This document shows, piece by piece, positions 6,712-8,169 of a DNA stretch of 8,169 nt. The translations under genes were made by a program, and so were the position numbers. The stretch comes from Acidobacteriota bacterium (GTDB lineage: Bacteria > Acidobacteriota > Terriglobia > Acidiferrales > UBA7541): NCBI GenBank assembly GCA_003224135.1, contig QHYO01000291.1, positions 1-8,169 of the forward strand, written 5' to 3'. Each line of letters begins with the position of its first letter. Position 1 is the stretch's first letter. The notes below the pieces were generated by a model. That model was not told the DNA's origin. It saw only the letters and a program-made list of their open reading frames with translations, and searched no databases.

Positions 6712-6890
6712 TCCTGATCATCTTGATTCCCGCGGTGCTCGTCGCGCTCGGTTACCTCGTCGTATTTCGCTATATCGGTGTGACACCGGGCTACGGGCGG
6801 CTTGCGGGCGCGATGATTGTTTTCTTTGGCGGAATCTGGTGGCTCGGGCGCAGGAATAAGAGGAATTCCGGTTCGGCCGGGTCGAATTAA
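6699..6890 (+). CDS. Small two-helix membrane protein in the que operon
   Basis: A 63-residue protein of unknown function, starting five bases after the queD stop and ending 16 bases before queE. It has two predicted membrane helices: about residues 4-24 (FLIILIPAVLVALGYLVVF) and 34-49 (RLAGAMIVFFGGIWWLG), joined by a short loop with Tyr, Pro and Gly (RYIGVTPGYG). The tail is basic then polar (RRNKRNSGSAGSN), suggesting both termini are cytoplasmic by the positive-inside rule. I do not recognise the family. No enzyme of queuosine synthesis is membrane-bound, so it is either a passenger or an accessory factor such as part of a precursor uptake system; nothing in the sequence decides. The coding call rests on tight packing between two real genes, clean hydrophobic segments and an ATG. 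The Shine-Dalgarno site is weak, and the start codon lies in a hairpin loop, so translation probably depends on queD. Confidence 0.75.
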   Translation: MNRGFLIILIPAVLVALGYLVVFRYIGVTPGYGRLAGAMIVFFGGIWWLGRRNKRNSGSAGSN

Positions 6891-6906
6891 AGAAGACAGA
6901 CTAGAG

Positions 6907-7602
6907 ATGTTCATCACGGAAATATTCAAATCAATTCAGGGCGAAGGAACTCGCGCGGGCTTGCCGTGTGTGTTTGTGCGACTGACGGGGTGCAATTTGC
7001 GTTGCTCATGGTGCGATACGGCGTACGCGTTCCACGGCGGAAAAAAAATGAAGGTTGAGGAAGTGTTGACTCGCGTGGATGAACTTTGCGGCCGCACAGG
7101 TGACCAGTCCGGCGGCGTGGCAACTGTGCCGCTGGTGGAATTGACGGGAGGAGAACCGCTGTTGCAGGAAGAGATCTATCCTCTGGCGGAGGGGCTGCTC
7201 ACGCGCGGCTACACGGTGATGATTGAAACCAGCGGTGAACGGTTTGTGGGCCGCTTACCGAAAGAAGTAATCAAAATTGTCGATGTGAAATGCCCGGATT
7301 CCGGAGAAGCGGAAACGTTTGATCCGCGAAATCTGGAAGCGATAGATACCAAGGACGAAATTAAGTTTGTGTTATCGACGCGGCGGGATTATGAATTTGC
7401 GCGCGACTTCACGCGCGAACATTCGCTTGCGGGCCGTGTCCGGCAGGTGCTATTTTCTCCGGTTTTTCCCGATCCTAACGGCAAGTGGCAGGCCCTCGAA
7501 GCATGCACGCTCGTGGAATGGATTCTGGCGGACGGATTGCCGGTCCGGTTGGGACTGCAACTGCACAAATTCATCTGGCATCCCGCTACACAAGGAGTTT
7601 GA
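6907..7602 (+). CDS. queE: 7-carboxy-7-deazaguanine synthase, radical SAM (QueE)
   Basis: A 231-residue radical SAM enzyme that rearranges 6-carboxytetrahydropterin (the QueD product) to 7-carboxy-7-deazaguanine, using SAM and Mg2+. Visible motifs: SIQGEGTRAG (9-18), the QueE N-terminal signature; the [4Fe-4S]-binding cysteines C29-x3-C33-x2-C36 with the Trp-Cys-Asp step (CSWCDT); the SAM-binding GGEP (81-84); IETSG (107-111); DVKCP (126-130); and the C-terminal QLHKFIWHP (218-226). Length and motif order are normal for the family, so the enzyme should be active. The ATG at 6907 begins the conserved FITEIFKSIQGEG sequence; the ribosome site is a weak AAGAAG (about 6890-6895). A run of eight A at 7041-7048 encodes part of GKKM (45-48) and is kept in frame. 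It is 16 bases after the small membrane protein and 17 bases before queC. Confidence 0.96.
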   Translation: MFITEIFKSIQGEGTRAGLPCVFVRLTGCNLRCSWCDTAYAFHGGKKMKVEEVLTRVDELCGRTGDQSGGVATVPLVELTGGEPLLQEEIYPLAEGLLTRGYTVMIETSGERFVGRLPKEVIKIVDVKCPDSGEAETFDPRNLEAIDTKDEIKFVLSTRRDYEFARDFTREHSLAGRVRQVLFSPVFPDPNGKWQALEACTLVEWILADGLPVRLGLQLHKFIWHPATQGV

Positions 7603-7606
7603 ACGC

Positions 7607-7612
7607 AAGGAG
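7607..7612 (+). promoter_or_regulatory. Strong ribosome binding site of queC
   Basis: AAGGAG lies seven bases before the ATG at 7620, the best Shine-Dalgarno site in the window. It fixes the queC start. A second copy of the same 8-base word CAAGGAGT lies 15 bases upstream (7591-7598 versus 7606-7613), inside the end of queE. Confidence 0.8.
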
Positions 7613-7619
7613 TCTAGCC

Positions 7620-8169
7620 ATGGCCGATGGGCGAAAAGCGGTGGTGCTGCTGAGTGGCGGAATGGATTCGTGCGTTTGCGCTGCTACCGCGTGTAAACAG
7701 CATGGCACTCACCATGTTGCGCTGCTTCACGCAAGCTACGGCCAGCGGACGGAGTCGCGCGAGGCGCGCGCGTTTCGCGAGATTGCTGATTTTTACGGCA
7801 TCGAGCAACGATTGATGGTGCAGCTTGATCATTTCCGCGCGATCGGCGGATCTGCATTAACGGATGCGAGCATCGCAGTTCCAGAAAACGGGCTCGGCTC
7901 AGACGGGCACGGAAGCGCGATTCCTGTAACCTACGTACCGTTCCGCAATGCGCATTTTCTATCCGTGGGAGTAAGCTGGGCGGAAGCGATCGGCGCCAGC
8001 GCGATTTATATTGGCGCGGTCGCAGAGGACAGTTCCGGGTACCCGGATTGCCGTCCGGAATATTACCGAGTTTTTCAGGAATTGGTCCGGGTCGGGACAC
8101 GTCCGGAGACGCAGATCGAGATCGTGACCCCGGTTATCGAATTGAAGAAGAACGAGATTATCCGCAAGG
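7620..8169 (+). CDS. queC: 7-cyano-7-deazaguanine (preQ0) synthase QueC, C-terminus beyond right edge
   Basis: The first 183 residues of QueC, which uses ATP and ammonia to convert 7-carboxy-7-deazaguanine (the QueE product) into the nitrile preQ0. The PP-loop for ATP binding, LLSGGMDS (10-17), lies at the N-terminus. Further family signatures are HASYGQR (37-43), VTYVPFRNAHFL with the conserved PFRN, and EDSSGYPDCRPEYY, the substrate-binding region. The C-terminal zinc-binding cysteines expected near the end of the roughly 220-240 residue family are beyond the window, so their presence cannot be checked. Start at 7620, with a strong Shine-Dalgarno site. It closes the order queD, small membrane protein, queE, queC. 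QueF or other preQ0-using genes may follow outside the window. Confidence 0.95.
   Translation, partial: MADGRKAVVLLSGGMDSCVCAATACKQHGTHHVALLHASYGQRTESREARAFREIADFYGIEQRLMVQLDHFRAIGGSALTDASIAVPENGLGSDGHGSAIPVTYVPFRNAHFLSVGVSWAEAIGASAIYIGAVAEDSSGYPDCRPEYYRVFQELVRVGTRPETQIEIVTPVIELKKNEIIRK

Noticed and set aside
6313..8169. Deazaguanine DNA-modification (dpd) island
   Set aside because: Only preQ0 synthesis genes are visible; there is no dpdA-like transglycosylase, helicase cluster or sign of transfer. Ordinary tRNA queuosine synthesis is the simpler reading.
1..8169. CRISPR, transposon, prophage, tRNA or rRNA
   Set aside because: I saw no spaced repeats, terminal inverted repeats with a transposase, phage-like proteins or cloverleaf sequences on either strand.

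Overview
The window looks like chromosomal DNA of a Gram-negative, fairly GC-rich soil-type bacterium. Acidobacteriota is my best guess. The basis is the style of the secreted proteins (a DUF4382/DUF5666-like lipoprotein and a signal-peptide PQQ dehydrogenase of the glucose-dehydrogenase type), the weak Shine-Dalgarno sites and general resemblance. It is an inference, not a database match. I see no tRNA, rRNA, CRISPR array, insertion sequence, phage gene or integration scar.

Left half (1-4008), all on the minus strand, all exported proteins. Reading in the direction of transcription from 4008 downwards: (i) a 658-residue periplasmic PQQ-dependent dehydrogenase; (ii) a 387-residue secreted protein of unknown function, possibly a beta-propeller, which seems to have its own promoter placed so that the mRNA would be leaderless; (iii) a lipoprotein whose C-terminus lies beyond the left edge. 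Each is separated from the next by 145-224 bases holding candidate promoters, a candidate terminator and short palindromes, so these are probably separate transcription units.

Centre (4009-4148): a 140-base divergent region between the dehydrogenase gene and dinG. It holds a hairpin just ahead of the likely GTG start of dinG and a 30-codon open frame that overlaps that GTG by four bases.

Right half (4149-8169), all on the plus strand and tightly packed: dinG (DinG/XPD-type iron-sulfur DNA helicase), queD, a 63-residue two-helix membrane protein, queE, and queC cut by the right edge. QueD, QueE and QueC carry out three consecutive steps from 7,8-dihydroneopterin triphosphate to preQ0, the precursor of the queuosine tRNA modification. 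Gaps of 5-37 bases suggest one operon. GTP cyclohydrolase, QueF and Tgt are not in the window.

I found no clearly new multi-gene system. The points most worth a second look are the small membrane protein inserted between queD and queE, whose start codon lies in the loop of a 7-bp GC-rich hairpin overlapping the queD stop codon; the leaderless promoter arrangement of the secreted protein; the leader of dinG; and an A8 run in queE where either one-base slip leads to a stop within four codons.
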